Notes under the pieces: generated by a model | Database searches by the model: none | What the model was told of the DNA's origin: nothing | Seen by the model: only the letters and a program-made list of their open reading frames with translations | Translations under genes and position numbers: made by a program | Shown: piece after piece, positions 16,990 to 25,626 of the stretch | How positions within the stretch are numbered: position 1 is the stretch's first letter | How the letters are laid out: each line of letters begins with the position of its first letter | Source: Thermodesulfovibrio sp. | GTDB taxonomy: Bacteria > Nitrospirota > Thermodesulfovibrionia > UBA6902 | Length of the DNA: 41,219 bases | Reading direction: 5' to 3' | NCBI GenBank assembly: GCA_026982355.1 | Contig: JALSHG010000109.1 | Location: 1 to 41,219, forward strand

Positions 16990-18254
16990 TCGTAAACCTT
17001 TCCCCTCGAGATTGTCTTTTCAACAACTCCCTCTAATGTCCACCGGTCAAACGGCGTGTTTCTGCCTTTTGATAAAAATGCGGATGAATCAACCCTGTAT
17101 TTCTTATGCATGTTTATTACCGCAATATCCGCATCAGCGCCTTCGGATAACACTCCACTGTTTATTTTCATTATTTCAGAGGGTATTACTGTCATTTTCC
17201 TTATAAGTTGCATTAAGTCAAGAATCCCTTCCGCGACAAGCCGCAACCCGAGGGAGAAGGCCGTCTCAAGCCCTGAGATGCCGAAGGCCGCCCTGTCGAA
17301 CTCGACATTTTTATCGTCAACATGATGCGGCGCGTGGTCGGTGGCTATTGCATCAATGGTGCCGTCTTTCAATCCCCGTCTGACCGCCTCCACGTCCTTC
17401 ACGCCCCTTACAGGCGGATTGACCTTGAAATTCGTGTCGTAACTCACGAGGGACTCATCCGTGAGGGTGAAATAATGCGGGCATGTCTCAGCGGTTACCT
17501 TGACACCCCTGTGTTTTGCATTGCGTATCAGTTCAACGGCACCTTCTGTTGAGACGTGTGCGATATGCAGTCTCCCCCCTGTAAGGTCTGCGAGCAGCAG
17601 GTCCCTTGCGACCATTATGTCTTCCGCGGCATTGGGGATGCCCTTTAATCCAACTATGGTCGAGACAAAACCCTCGTTCATCACCCCGCCTTCAGAGAGT
17701 TTCAGGTCCTCGCAGTGCGAGATGACGGGCATGTTGAATATCTTGGAATACTCCAGCGCGCGTCTCATTATCAGGCTGTCGGTAACTGGCCTGCCGTCAT
17801 CGGAAAACGCTATGCAGCCCGTCCTTGCAAGCATCTCCAGTTCGGCCAGTTCTTCACCCTTCAGGCCCTTTGTTATCGCGCCTATGGGATATACGGCACA
17901 GCACCCCTCTTTCAACGCCTTTTCAATTATAAACCTGGTCACCGCCATTGTATCGTTCACCGGGTTCGTGTTCGGCATGCAGCATACAGTGGTGAAACCG
18001 CCCTTTACGGCAGCCATGGTACCGCTTTTTATCGTTTCCTTGTATTCAAAGCCCGGCTCCCTCAGGTGTGTGTGCATGTCCACAAGACCGGGGATAACAA
18101 TGCATCCCGAAGCATCTATGACCCTGTCAGCCTCGGGCCCCCCGCCCTCCGGGTACAATCCCCGTATCTTCGTTCCTTCTATCAGCACATCGAGGCGGCC
18201 GTCCGTATTGCTCCGCGGGTCCATAACTCTCCCGTTTGTTATCAGGATTTTCAT
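16980..18254 (-). CDS. pyrC: Dihydroorotase
   Basis: 424 residues, class I dihydroorotase of the amidohydrolase superfamily, which closes carbamoyl-aspartate to dihydroorotate. The zinc motif HTHLREPG is at 61-68 (H61, H63). The downstream metal and active-site motifs CHCED-type ([10 protein letters not shown]), [15 protein letters not shown] and ATDHAPH are all present, as is the C-terminal metal-independent strand region. The ATG overlaps pyrB by 4 bp (ATGA), and the stop overlaps the carA start. Class I enzymes often associate with aspartate transcarbamoylase (PyrB); the adjacent pyrB makes that plausible here. Confidence 0.95.
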   Translation of the reverse strand: MKILITNGRVMDPRSNTDGRLDVLIEGTKIRGLYPEGGGPEADRVIDASGCIVIPGLVDMHTHLREPGFEYKETIKSGTMAAVKGGFTTVCCMPNTNPVNDTMAVTRFIIEKALKEGCCAVYPIGAITKGLKGEELAELEMLARTGCIAFSDDGRPVTDSLIMRRALEYSKIFNMPVISHCEDLKLSEGGVMNEGFVSTIVGLKGIPNAAEDIMVARDLLLADLTGGRLHIAHVSTEGAVELIRNAKHRGVKVTAETCPHYFTLTDESLVSYDTNFKVNPPVRGVKDVEAVRRGLKDGTIDAIATDHAPHHVDDKNVEFDRAAFGISGLETAFSLGLRLVAEGILDLMQLIRKMTVIPSEIMKINSGVLSEGADADIAVINMHKKYRVDSSAFLSKGRNTPFDRWTLEGVVEKTISRGKVYEWD

Positions 18255-19171
18255 TTCTTCACCCCTGCCAGCAGGTATAAGACCGCCATTCTTACCGCAA
18301 GGCCGTTGGTCACCTGTTCGAGGATCACGGACCGCGGTCCGTCCGCAACATCCGTTGCTATCTCGACCCCCCTGTTCATCGGGCCGGGATGCATGACAAT
18401 GGCATCGTCTTTTGCGAGTTTGAGCCGCTCGGCCGTCAGGCCGTAGAGATTGAAATATTCCTCAAGAGAGGGGAAAAAGCCCTTGCCCTGTCTCTCGAGC
18501 TGCAGCCTGAGCATCATGATAACATCAACCTTCCTGAGCCCCTTTTCCATGGAGTCGAATATCTCCACGCCGAGTTTCCCGATTTCCGCGGGCACCAGCG
18601 TGGGCGGACAGATTATCCTTACATTTGCACCGAGTTTTGTCAGGGCATAGATATCGGACCGCGCAACCCTGCTGTGTGTGACATCCCCGACTATTGCAGC
18701 GGTCAGGCCCCTGAATTTCCCTTTATGAGACTGAATCGTAAACAAGTCAAGCAATGCCTGGGTGGGATGCTCGTTTGCCCCGTCCCCCGCATTTATGACG
18801 GATATGTTTTCAATACGGCTGAGAAAGTGCGGAACCCCGGCTGAGGAATGGCGGATCACCACGAAATCGGCGCCGAGAGCCTGTATGGTGAGCGCTGTGT
18901 CCTTAAGGGTCTCGCCCTTGATGACGCTGCTTGCCGGAACCGAAAAGTTCACCACGTCCGCGCTTAATCTCTTGGCTGCAAGCTCAAAGGATGTCCTCGT
19001 CCTCGTTGACGGCTCGAAAAAAAGGTTTGCGACGGTCTTTCCCCTCAGCGGCGGGACTTTCTTGATGTCTCTCCTGAGAACATCCTTGAAGCCGGCCGCT
19101 GTGTCGAGGATATGATATATCTCTTCAGACGTAAGTTCTTTGATGCCCAGGAGATCTTTTGATCTGAACAT
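18251..19171 (-). CDS. pyrB: Aspartate carbamoyltransferase catalytic subunit
   Basis: 306 residues. It transfers the carbamoyl group to aspartate, the committed step of pyrimidine synthesis. The carbamoyl-phosphate loop [13 protein letters not shown] (about 51-63), HPTQALLDL and [12 protein letters not shown] are intact and of normal spacing. No regulatory-chain gene pyrI is present in the operon, as expected for PyrR-controlled operons. The start ATG is 19169-19171, 29 bp after the pyrR stop. Confidence 0.96.
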   Translation of the reverse strand: MFRSKDLLGIKELTSEEIYHILDTAAGFKDVLRRDIKKVPPLRGKTVANLFFEPSTRTRTSFELAAKRLSADVVNFSVPASSVIKGETLKDTALTIQALGADFVVIRHSSAGVPHFLSRIENISVINAGDGANEHPTQALLDLFTIQSHKGKFRGLTAAIVGDVTHSRVARSDIYALTKLGANVRIICPPTLVPAEIGKLGVEIFDSMEKGLRKVDVIMMLRLQLERQGKGFFPSLEEYFNLYGLTAERLKLAKDDAIVMHPGPMNRGVEIATDVADGPRSVILEQVTNGLAVRMAVLYLLAGVKK

Positions 19172-19200
19172 AATGTCTTCTTTTCCGCCGTACGGACGGG

Positions 19201-19743
19201 CTACCCCCTCTCACCGGTTACAAGCACCACCCTGTCCCGCCCGCCGTTTTTCTCTTCAAGTGATACCTCGATAAGATCATTGAAAGACGTGGGGATGTTT
19301 TTGCCGACATAGTCGGGCCTTATCGGCAGTTCCCTGTGCCCCCTGTCTATGAGCACGGCAAGCTGTATGTAGGCCGGCCTGCCGAAGTCTATAAGCGCAT
19401 CCATGGCCGCCCTTATGCTCCTGCCCGTAAAGAGCACGTCATCCACCAGCACCACGGTCTTGTTGTTGATCGAACACGGAATTTCGGTTCTTTTGACAAC
19501 AGGCTGCTCTTCCTTGGTATTGAGGTCATCCCTGTAAAATGTTATATCAAGGGCGCCGACATCGATCAGCCTGTCTTCGATGGACTGCAGTTGTTCAGCG
19601 AGCCTGCCGGCAAGAATGACGCCTCCTTTCTGTATGCCGACAAGGCAGAGATTGTCCACTCCCTTGTTCTTCTCGATGATTTCATAGGCCATCCTCTTGA
19701 CGGCCCTCTTGATGTCATTGGCGTCGAATATTTCCTTACGCAT
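19201..19743 (-). CDS. pyrR: Pyrimidine operon regulator / uracil phosphoribosyltransferase
   Basis: 180 residues. PyrR binds UMP or UTP and then a hairpin in the pyr mRNA leader, lowering expression of the operon; it also has uracil phosphoribosyltransferase activity. The PRPP-binding loop [21 protein letters not shown] is present, as are the N-terminal [13 protein letters not shown] and the loop REDLNTKEE-type segment [13 protein letters not shown]. It is the first gene of the operon, directly behind a leader with a matching PyrR site, so it controls its own transcript. The ATG at 19741-19743 has no clear Shine-Dalgarno. Confidence 0.95.
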   Translation of the reverse strand: MRKEIFDANDIKRAVKRMAYEIIEKNKGVDNLCLVGIQKGGVILAGRLAEQLQSIEDRLIDVGALDITFYRDDLNTKEEQPVVKRTEIPCSINNKTVVLVDDVLFTGRSIRAAMDALIDFGRPAYIQLAVLIDRGHRELPIRPDYVGKNIPTSFNDLIEVSLEEKNGGRDRVVLVTGERG

Positions 19744-19759
19744 GGGAAGGAAAACCCCG

Positions 19760-19801
19760 TTCCGGGAGAGAAAAGGCCTTTGAGAGTGCGGTGCTCCGGA
19801 A
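19760..19801 (-). terminator. Putative leader terminator of the pyr operon
   Basis: On the minus strand TTCCGGAG (19801-19794) can pair with CTCCCGGAA (19768-19760) with one bulged C, and the enclosed AAAGGCCTTTT is self-complementary. CGGGGTTTTCC follows. The stem is short and the U-run weak, so this may act as an attenuator or mask the pyrR translation start. Confidence 0.45.
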
Positions 19802-19841
19802 TTTTCCGATGAATGAAGAGCGCAATTCGGTAGTCCTTTCC

Positions 19842-19855
19842 AGCCTCTCGGGACC
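19842..19855 (-). promoter_or_regulatory. PyrR-binding RNA site (anti-antiterminator loop)
   Basis: The RNA-sense strand reads GGTCCCGAGAGGCT, which matches 13 of 14 positions of the PyrR site ARUCCNGNGAGGYU (only the first A differs). It can form the expected hairpin: GGTCC pairs with the following GGACT (one G-U) around the conserved GAGAGGCTGGAAA loop. It lies about 100 nt before pyrR and just after the predicted promoter. Confidence 0.8.
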
Positions 19856-19880
19856 AGTTTAAAGGTTTAATTCGTCAATC

Positions 19881-19910
19881 ATCTTAATATAAAGCGGTTG
19901 CCGCTGTCAA
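19881..19910 (-). promoter_or_regulatory. Predicted sigma-70 promoter of the pyr operon
   Basis: The minus strand reads TTGACA, an 18-bp spacer and TAAGAT. The -35 is perfect and the -10 matches four of six. Transcription would start near 19874, just before the PyrR site. Confidence 0.55.
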
Positions 19911-19995
19911 TATACGGATTCCACGGATTTGCCGTGATTCGTTGTAACGTTGTGTTTTCCGGTGCTATAATGATGAATCACCACCCTGCCACCCT

Positions 19996-20024
19996 GCCTG
20001 CCTGCGTGGAATTCACAGGCAGGC
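19996..20024. other. Inverted repeat upstream of the SGNH hydrolase gene
   Basis: Arms GCCTGCCTG (19996-20004) and CAGGCAGGC (20016-20024) around GAATTC. It is a stable 9-bp hairpin in the leader of the gene at 20075, lies in its upstream open frame, and supports a downstream start. Confidence 0.5.
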
Positions 20025-20074
20025 GTCAAGGACGAGAGCGTCGGAGCGATGAAGCAGGTGTGAAGCGGAAAATC

Positions 20075-21514
20075 ATGCAGAAAGCAGCAGGAAATGCTCA
20101 AACAGTCAGACAGGAGAAACGGAAATCTTCACGGATTCCCGGCATCCTGATAATAGCTTTAGGTCTACTTCTGAATCAGAAAATCATAGAGAAGACCATC
20201 ATACCCGACGGCTCCATAGAGCTTCTGTCCTACCGCATCCTGATAGCAGTTGTTCAGCTTCTCATAATAGCGTTCGGAATTTATGTATTCCGGAAAAGGC
20301 CGGAAATCTCCCCTGCAAATATCTCTCTTGCAGTGCTGAGCCTTCTGTTCTCAGCACTGCTTGCCGGGGTCGCGCTGCAGATTTTCTACACACTGCCTCC
20401 CATGGTCTCCGGCTGGAGGCCGAATGTGCCCGGGAATGAACGGAACCAGCTTGGCTACCGCGGGCATCCCATCAAATATTCAGACGATGATTACGTGGTC
20501 CTGCTTGTGGGAGACTCACAGGTGGAGGCCTTTGCATGTGACTTTGACTCAATGCCTGATCAGCGGCTGCAGTATTATCTTAATTCAACAAGTAAGAAGA
20601 ATGTAAAGGTCTTCACGATAGGGGCGAGCGGCTACGGGCAGGACCAGCAATATCTGGCCCTGAAGAAGTATTATCAAAACCACCGTGCAGACCTCGTGAT
20701 AGTATGGCTGACACCGCGCAACGACGTATGGAACAATATGTTTCCGACACACTGGGCCACCAACGGTTATCCCAAGCCGACCTTCCGGCTTGAAAACGGC
20801 GAACTCCGCGGCCCCAGCGAACAGATGGGAGAGGAAATTCCTTTTTCGCCGATAAAACTGGTTGCGATTTTCCAGCGTCTGTTCCTGGACAGGGACGGCG
20901 AGTGGGAAAAGTACCTTCCCGAGCCGTATAAGCCCCTTTCCGAATACAACGGGCCGGTCAGCCGGGACTGGCAGAAACGCTGGGACAGCAACATCGGCCT
21001 CATGCGCTATGAGAACCTGGATAATGAGAAAAGCCACCTCGCAATAAGCCTGACCCCCCGCAGCAAAAGAATGCAGTACGGCCTTGAACTGACCAGAAGG
21101 CTCCTGCAGGAAATCGGCACGCTGGTGAAATCTCACAACGGCAGGTTCGTTATATTCAGAACCGCCGACCCGCTTCAGGGTGCAGGGAAAACACCTCCTG
21201 ATGTGACGGTTCATATCCTGAACGGCAGATTTTACATGACATCTGAAAAGCAGTTTGAAGAGAACATGCGGTATATCACCGAAGGGTTCACATCTTATGT
21301 CATTCCTGTTACTGTAAAGGACTGGCGGGTCAGCCCTACGGATTCGCATCTCAATAAACGCGCGAATGACCAGGTAATGAGGGACCTGGCGGACATACTG
21401 AAAGGCCTGATAATATCTGCGGGTAACAGAACCACGGTGAAGGCAGAGGTCGCGCATGGACAAAGGGACGACACGGAAGGGGCGGGGATTTCTGCCATCA
21501 TAAGCAGAAATTAA
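20075..21514 (+). CDS. Membrane-anchored SGNH-hydrolase-fold protein, likely polysaccharide O-acylation
   Basis: 479 residues from ATG 20075; GTG 20060 is an alternative, and the open frame further up crosses a hairpin. Three hydrophobic spans in the first 120 residues (ILIIALGLLL, LIAVVQLLIIAFGIYVF, LAVLSLLFSALLAG) anchor an extracytoplasmic domain. The SGNH motifs are VVLLVGDSQ (nucleophile Ser) near residue 147 and DSHLNKRAND (catalytic Asp and His) near 424. Proteins of this kind (AlgJ/AlgX-like and related) transfer or remove acetyl groups on exported polysaccharide. No MBOAT acetyltransferase is in the window to pair with it. A 100-bp fragment of a second copy of its 3' end is at 23400-23500. 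Confidence 0.75.
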   Translation: MQKAAGNAQTVRQEKRKSSRIPGILIIALGLLLNQKIIEKTIIPDGSIELLSYRILIAVVQLLIIAFGIYVFRKRPEISPANISLAVLSLLFSALLAGVALQIFYTLPPMVSGWRPNVPGNERNQLGYRGHPIKYSDDDYVVLLVGDSQVEAFACDFDSMPDQRLQYYLNSTSKKNVKVFTIGASGYGQDQQYLALKKYYQNHRADLVIVWLTPRNDVWNNMFPTHWATNGYPKPTFRLENGELRGPSEQMGEEIPFSPIKLVAIFQRLFLDRDGEWEKYLPEPYKPLSEYNGPVSRDWQKRWDSNIGLMRYENLDNEKSHLAISLTPRSKRMQYGLELTRRLLQEIGTLVKSHNGRFVIFRTADPLQGAGKTPPDVTVHILNGRFYMTSEKQFEENMRYITEGFTSYVIPVTVKDWRVSPTDSHLNKRANDQVMRDLADILKGLIISAGNRTTVKAEVAHGQRDDTEGAGISAIISRN

Positions 21515-21538
21515 CCGCTATAACTATCTGCGGATATC

Positions 21539-21634
21539 AGACATTACAGTTGCATAAAAACACCGCCCGCCGGCAGGAGAGTCCGGTGGTCTTACGGCGG
21601 ACTCCCTTGCCGCCTTATGCAACATTCAGGTGAA
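21539..21634. repeat. TTAA palindromic repeat, short form (copy D)
   Basis: 96 bp with degenerate ends: ACATTACAGTTGCATAAAAA at the left and TTATGCAACATTCAGG at the right. The inner arms GGCAGGAGAGTCCG and CGGACTCCCTTGCC pair. It lies between the convergent SGNH and PEP-CTERM genes, where the hairpin could end both transcripts. Confidence 0.78.
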
Positions 21635-21673
21635 TCCGGGAAGGTCTGCAGGTCCGCCTCACCGCAGTGCATG

Positions 21674-22576
21674 TTATGCTCTCTTTTTTCTTCCAAGATA
21701 AACCCTGCCTGCCAAAAGTACTCCACCTGCAACAAACAGAACAGAGCTTATCGGCTCAGGGACAAGAAACACTCCCGATGCAGATGTCCAGGTTACCCCT
21801 GGAGGAACATTGATATAATTGATACTGCCTGTGTTGAAAAAGTCCACCGTGGCAAAGGTTTCCTCACTTCCCGCATTACCCTGCGTTGAGGCTACCAGAC
21901 TCATCGGTCCGCCAAGTGTGAGACTCACCGAACGTACCACGGTGCTATCCTCACTAAGGGTGGTGCCCGGCGAGACGAGCAATTCTGTCAATACAAAGTC
22001 TTCGTTGATAATATCAAGGTGTGGCCCGGTAGCGCCGTAATCTATTCGGACCCTATATGACTGATCACCAATCCGTGCCCCGAAACTCAACCGGCTCTGT
22101 CCATAGTATGAGTCAGACCTTGATCCTTCCACGTGTCCGCCGAGCTCAACAGAGACTCCGTCAGGATAGTACCCCGCAGGGATGTTGAAGTAGAGGGTGT
22201 CCGCAATAGTAACAAGGGTTTCTGCGCCGGCCTCCAACCAAGTATCGAAATAAAAACCATTGACTGCTGTGACATAGGCACCGACCGTGCCCGTAGCCAG
22301 AGAACCGTAATATTTGGCTTCGGCATAATTAAGACCCGGACCCAGCAGCCTTTCCTCATCTCTCAGCGAAGTCACTGGAATCAGTCCCGTACTGCGCTCC
22401 ACCCTCTCGGTGGTCCGTCCGTCTACCCATACGGTTACGTCCAGTTTCCCCACACCGTAATAGGACAGAGCATAAGCCTCAGCATGAGTCAGACCGGTGA
22501 GCAACAGTCCAGGCAGAATTAAGCACTTGACTATTTTTAACCACATCCTGCTTATGGATACTTTGCAATGTCTCAT
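21674..22576 (-). CDS. PEP-CTERM sorting-domain protein, exported
   Basis: 300 residues from ATG 22576, which follows GGAGGGGAG; the open frame continues to 22639 without a ribosome site. The signal peptide is MWLKIVKCLILPGLLLTGL with cleavage near THAEA. The body is beta-rich with no recognised domain. The tail VPEPISSVLFVAGGVLLAG followed by RVYLGRKKRA is a PEP-CTERM signal for exosortase sorting. Unlike the two PEP-CTERM genes at 6772 and 7882 it has no clear sigma-54 site (only a weak GG-N10-GC at about 22603-22618) and no GTAA-N6-CCGAC motif. It is therefore probably controlled differently. Confidence 0.85.
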   Translation of the reverse strand: MRHCKVSISRMWLKIVKCLILPGLLLTGLTHAEAYALSYYGVGKLDVTVWVDGRTTERVERSTGLIPVTSLRDEERLLGPGLNYAEAKYYGSLATGTVGAYVTAVNGFYFDTWLEAGAETLVTIADTLYFNIPAGYYPDGVSVELGGHVEGSRSDSYYGQSRLSFGARIGDQSYRVRIDYGATGPHLDIINEDFVLTELLVSPGTTLSEDSTVVRSVSLTLGGPMSLVASTQGNAGSEETFATVDFFNTGSINYINVPPGVTWTSASGVFLVPEPISSVLFVAGGVLLAGRVYLGRKKRA

Positions 22577-22716
22577 TTCTCTCCCCTCCTGTTGTATTGC
22601 AAGATAAGCTTTTTCATTACCGTTTACAAAACGGGGCATTCAAAGTTCGTTTTTCATAAAAAAACAATCGAAAGGCAGCCGGTCACCTCTGTACTCGTTC
22701 AATGTTCAACGACCGG

Positions 22717-22998
22717 TTATGCCAATCTTATACTTAGTTTTTTACCTAAGGCAAGGGCAGCCTTCCCTAAAGTCTGAAGTGTTATTGAAACATTGGTGGG
22801 GTCAAGCAGCCTGTTAAGAGCAGAGCGGCTTGTATGCATTTTTTCTGCTAAGGCCGTTTTCGATAACTGTTTCTTCTGCATCATTTCCTCGATTTGAAAT
22901 GCGATAGCTCTCTTTACTGCTACTGCTTCTGTTTCCGCTAATGTGCCTTCATCTTCGAGAAAATATTCAAAGTTGCTGCCTGAATATTTACTCTTCAT
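22717..22998 (-). CDS. higA: XRE-family HigA-like antitoxin (orphaned)
   Basis: 93 residues with a helix-turn-helix of the XRE/Cro type at about 38-62 (MMQKKQLSKTALAEKMHTSR). It ends VSITLQTLGKAALALGKKL, typical of antitoxins of HigBA/RelBE loci, which bind both toxin and operator. GAGGAGGT precedes the ATG at 22996-22998. In such loci the toxin gene comes first. Here only the 5' part of a higB-like frame remains upstream (23113-23206), cut off by repeat copy E. The antitoxin is therefore orphaned and may persist as a plain regulator. Confidence 0.82.
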   Translation of the reverse strand: MKSKYSGSNFEYFLEDEGTLAETEAVAVKRAIAFQIEEMMQKKQLSKTALAEKMHTSRSALNRLLDPTNVSITLQTLGKAALALGKKLSIRLA

Positions 22999-23023
22999 AA
23001 TCTACCTCCTCGTCAAATTCAAC

Positions 23024-23113
23024 CTTACCTTACAGTGGCAGCCGCCCGCGGGCATGAGAGTCCAGCGCTTTTACGGCGGACTCTCATGTCTGTTTGTGCA
23101 ATATTGAGGTAAT
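23024..23113. repeat. TTAA palindromic repeat, short form (copy E), truncating higB
   Basis: About 90 bp. TACCTTACAGTGGCA at the left and TGCAATATTGAGGTA at the right are degenerate ends, and inner arms GAGAGTCC and GGACTCTC pair. It separates the higB fragment from higA. Confidence 0.75.
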
Positions 23114-23206
23114 CTTTCGGTCATTCCGTTGTAATTTTTTCAACCATTCTCGAACAGGCTCTTTACCTGGTTCAGTTTTATAACATACTGCCTGCGGTGG
23201 ATATTT
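23084..23206 (-). pseudogene. higB: 5' fragment of a HigB/RelE-type toxin gene
   Basis: Reading down from 23206 gives KYPPQAVCYKTEPGKEPVRE then WLKKLQRNDRKIT, the N-terminus of phage-Gp49-like HigB toxins (GKEPVREWLK is highly characteristic). Homology stops at about 23113, exactly where repeat copy E begins; the frame then runs into the repeat and stops at 23084-23086. There is no ATG: a TAA precedes the first codon. About two thirds of the toxin, including its catalytic residues, is missing. No function is expected. Confidence 0.68.
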
Positions 23207-23277
23207 TTATTGTTTATTGTACCATATTTGGTACTCCTGTCAAGAACTGTGTGTATGTTTACATGAAAACGTCAAAG

Positions 23278-23389
23278 TCTACCTTACAGTTATAAAAACA
23301 CCGCCTGCGGGGCACAGGAGTCTGCCGGGAAAGCTTTATAAAGGTTTTACGGCGGACTCCTCTGCTGACTTATGCAACATTACGGTTTA
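23278..23389. repeat. TTAA palindromic repeat, short form with intact centre (copy F)
   Basis: 112 bp. The left end is ACCTTACAGTTATAAAAAC and the right end TTATGCAACATTACGG. The centre GGGAAAGCTTTATAAAGG shows the point where the long form has about 115 extra bp between two GCTTTAT copies. It borders the SGNH gene remnant at 23400. Confidence 0.82.
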
Positions 23390-23399
23390 TGTCCCTTTA

Positions 23400-23500
23400 A
23401 TTATGTCGTACTGTATACTGAATAAGGACTGGCGCGTCAGCGCTACGGATTCCCATCTCAACAAGCGCGCGAATGACCACTATGTGATGAGGGAACTGCC
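23400..23500 (+). pseudogene. Remnant of a second SGNH hydrolase gene (3' end)
   Basis: Matches 21294-21392 in the intact gene. The shared protein piece is KDWRVSATDSHLNKRAND (intact copy KDWRVSPTDSHLNKRAND), followed by VMRELPG against VMRDLAD, with high DNA identity. It includes the catalytic DxxH motif but no nucleophile. It begins about 11 bp after repeat copy F and overlaps, on the other strand, the last codons of the glycosyltransferase gene. Confidence 0.8.
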
Positions 23501-25061
23501 GGGGAAGGTGGGCGCTCATGTGTTCTTTTAAAGATAAAAAAGTCTCCCTCATCATCAACCCTGTTGAATATTCCAAAAAGGACATCTTTCCGGACAACTT
23601 CCCTGTACCTGTCCCATCCCTGTTCTGAAGCAATATCTTTACTTATTATTATGTAGTCTATCCTGATATAGTCCGAATCAATGGATTTGATTTCTCCGGG
23701 CTTAAAGGGAAGCCTTACGGCTTTCCTTCCCGAGAAAAGCGCAATCCGGGGCGACACGTCAGACAACACAATCCCGTCCTCGGGAACAACCGTTTTCAAT
23801 CTCTCAAAGAAACCAAGGGATTTCAGAACATCTTCGTCCGGGTCCATCCTGTAAATCACCTTGCCCGCATATGCAAGAGAAACAGGCACGCAAAAAATCA
23901 GCAAATATATCAGCACGCCGGAAATATATTTTCTCTCCTTCAGGAACTCAAGGAAAGAAGACAGGGACGCAAGGAACACTATCAGAATCAATGGCTTAAA
24001 CGGGACAAAAAACCTGTCCAGGAACAGAAAAGGGATATAAAACAAAAAGTTTATGATAAGAATTACAAGGATAATAAAAAACAATCGTCGCCCATCCCTG
24101 TTCCTGTCAAAAAAAACCAGTCCCACGGAGATAAAAAGTAAAATCCCGAATGGGGACAGGAGTTTATTCCAGAAAAGAGGGTTGAAGAAATTAAGGAGGT
24201 TTTTTTTGATTTTCCCCAGTATATGATGCTTGTTTTCAGATATTATCTTTTTCAGCGAATACTCCATGTCCACTGTACAAAACGGATCAGCCGACAGATA
24301 AGTGAAATTTCTGAGATTCATGAAAGAAAAAAAGGAGAATCCGTCAGTTCGTAGTTTCTGACGAGCCAACCGCTTATGATTATCGAGAACAACAATATAA
24401 ACAGGAATATCTTTCTCCAGTCGACCCTGTTGGCAATAAAATAAATAATCAGCACAGGAATCAGGAAAAAGAAAACCGTTCTCGATAAAAACAGCAATCC
24501 CGTGAAAATACCCAGGCATATATACCCGGCATTGCCTTTTTTAAAGCAGAAAAGGATATATATAACAAGCATCAGCCAGAAAGTCACGAGAGTTTCGCTC
24601 AATCCTGAGTAACTGTACTGCATGCTGTCAAAAAAGAAAACAAAACCACCGATTATTCCGGCGGATACAGATGCAACTCTTTTCAAAACCAGAAATACCA
24701 GCGGAACAGTCAGGAGCATCCAGAATCCCGACTGAATAATACCCGCTTTCAGCGGGTCCGCAATAACCATCTGAAAAAGGGCGTTTGAGATTGTCGGAAG
24801 CGGAAACCTGTACAGGTTAGGCCAATGAGGTCTGTTCAATAAATCCCTGTCCTTCATATACCTCAAATGTCCGGGAAAAACCTGCAGGGTGGAAAATCCG
24901 TTTCCTCTCGCTATCTCCCTGCCCATTTGAGAATAATCCATGCTGTCGTTATATTTGAAGAACTCGTTGTAATTAAACAGTACAACCCATACAACAACCA
25001 GCGCTGTCTGCAGGACGAGCAGCGGAATATATGACTTTTTTGACCGGATAAAGTTCGCCAT
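23458..25061 (-). CDS. Membrane glycosyltransferase (PMT/ArnT-like), frameshifted
   Basis: Two overlapping minus-strand frames make one gene. Frame 1 (25061 to 24318) has MANFIRSKKSYIPLLVLQ, then the loop DSMDYSQMGREIARGNGFS with the acidic residues of lipid-phosphosugar glycosyltransferases, then many TM helices, and ends LTDSPFFLS-stop. Frame 2 resumes at once as FSFMNLRNFTYLSADP with further TM helices and a soluble tail ending near 23530. The natural join would be SPFFSFMNLR. One T is missing from a T7 run (A7 on the plus strand, 24327-24333). Restoring it gives about 520 residues, the usual family size. The ATG at 25061 has GAGG just upstream; the open frame to 25151 lacks a ribosome site. 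The last ~20 codons run antisense to the SGNH remnant. Broken gene, phase-variable gene or sequence error cannot be told apart. Confidence 0.72.
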
Positions 25062-25205
25062 CAACCTCGCGGAGGTAAGGGTTCGGAAAGCCTGATTGCA
25101 CGAATTGCAATAACCATAGAAAGTTGCACGAACAACAGTAGTTGATTTCATTAATATATCAGGAAGTTATCGTTTTGCCAAGCTGCATATCATGCCCTTG
25201 CCTGT

Positions 25206-25427
25206 TTTACCTTAATGTTGCATGAGCCGGCTGTGGAGTCCGGCGTAAACCCTTTATAAAGCGATGGGATACAGGAAAATGTCTTTGTTGCAGGACTTAA
25301 CGGAGAGTGAAATGCCAAAAGACGGCAATATGCCGTGCGGGATATGTCCTGAAGGTATCGCGGATAAAGCTTTTCCGCCGGACTCCACAGCCCACAGGCG
25401 ATGTTCTTATGCCACTGTAAGGTTTAA
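25206..25427 (+). repeat. TTAA palindromic repeat, 222-bp long form (copy G)
   Basis: 222 bp in the opposite orientation to copies H and I. The left end is TACCTTAATGTTGCAT, the right end TTATGCCACTGTAAGG. GGAGTCCGGCG and CGCCGGACTCC-type arms flank a ~115-bp core containing GTCTTTGTTGCAGGACTTAA and AAGGTATCGCGGATAAAGCT. The core matches that of copy I strongly. An ORF starting at 25279 covers the core, with residues MSLLQDLTESE and PCGICPEG. Confidence 0.88.
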
Positions 25428-25562
25428 CCTCTACGACTCAGGTGTGTCTGCTCTCCATGGGGGGCCGGTATAGTCTGCAGACCCCCGGCCGGCGGCTGGA
25501 TTATTGCCGAAACTGATTTTCCGGCGATTTTAGTTTTAAATTTATGTATAATAAAATATAAT

Positions 25563-25592
25563 AAAAAAAGAAGGAAAAATCCCTTCCTTTTT
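25563..25592. terminator. Small A/T-flanked hairpin upstream of the exosortase gene
   Basis: AAAAAAAGAAGG, loop AAAAATC, CCTTCCTTTTT. It has a 5-bp G/C-containing stem extended by A/T pairs. It is terminator-like in either direction and would insulate the exosortase operon from upstream transcription. Apart from repeat G the 25428-25626 stretch holds nothing else I can support. Confidence 0.45.
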
Positions 25593-25626
25593 AAGTAGAT
25601 ATTTTTCAGTCTGCATTCGACATTCT

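Noticed and set aside
22577-22640. Sigma-54 site before the third PEP-CTERM gene
   Set aside because: Only GG-N10-GC spacing is met (CGGTAA...AAGCT); neither the TGGCA nor the TTGC box is present.
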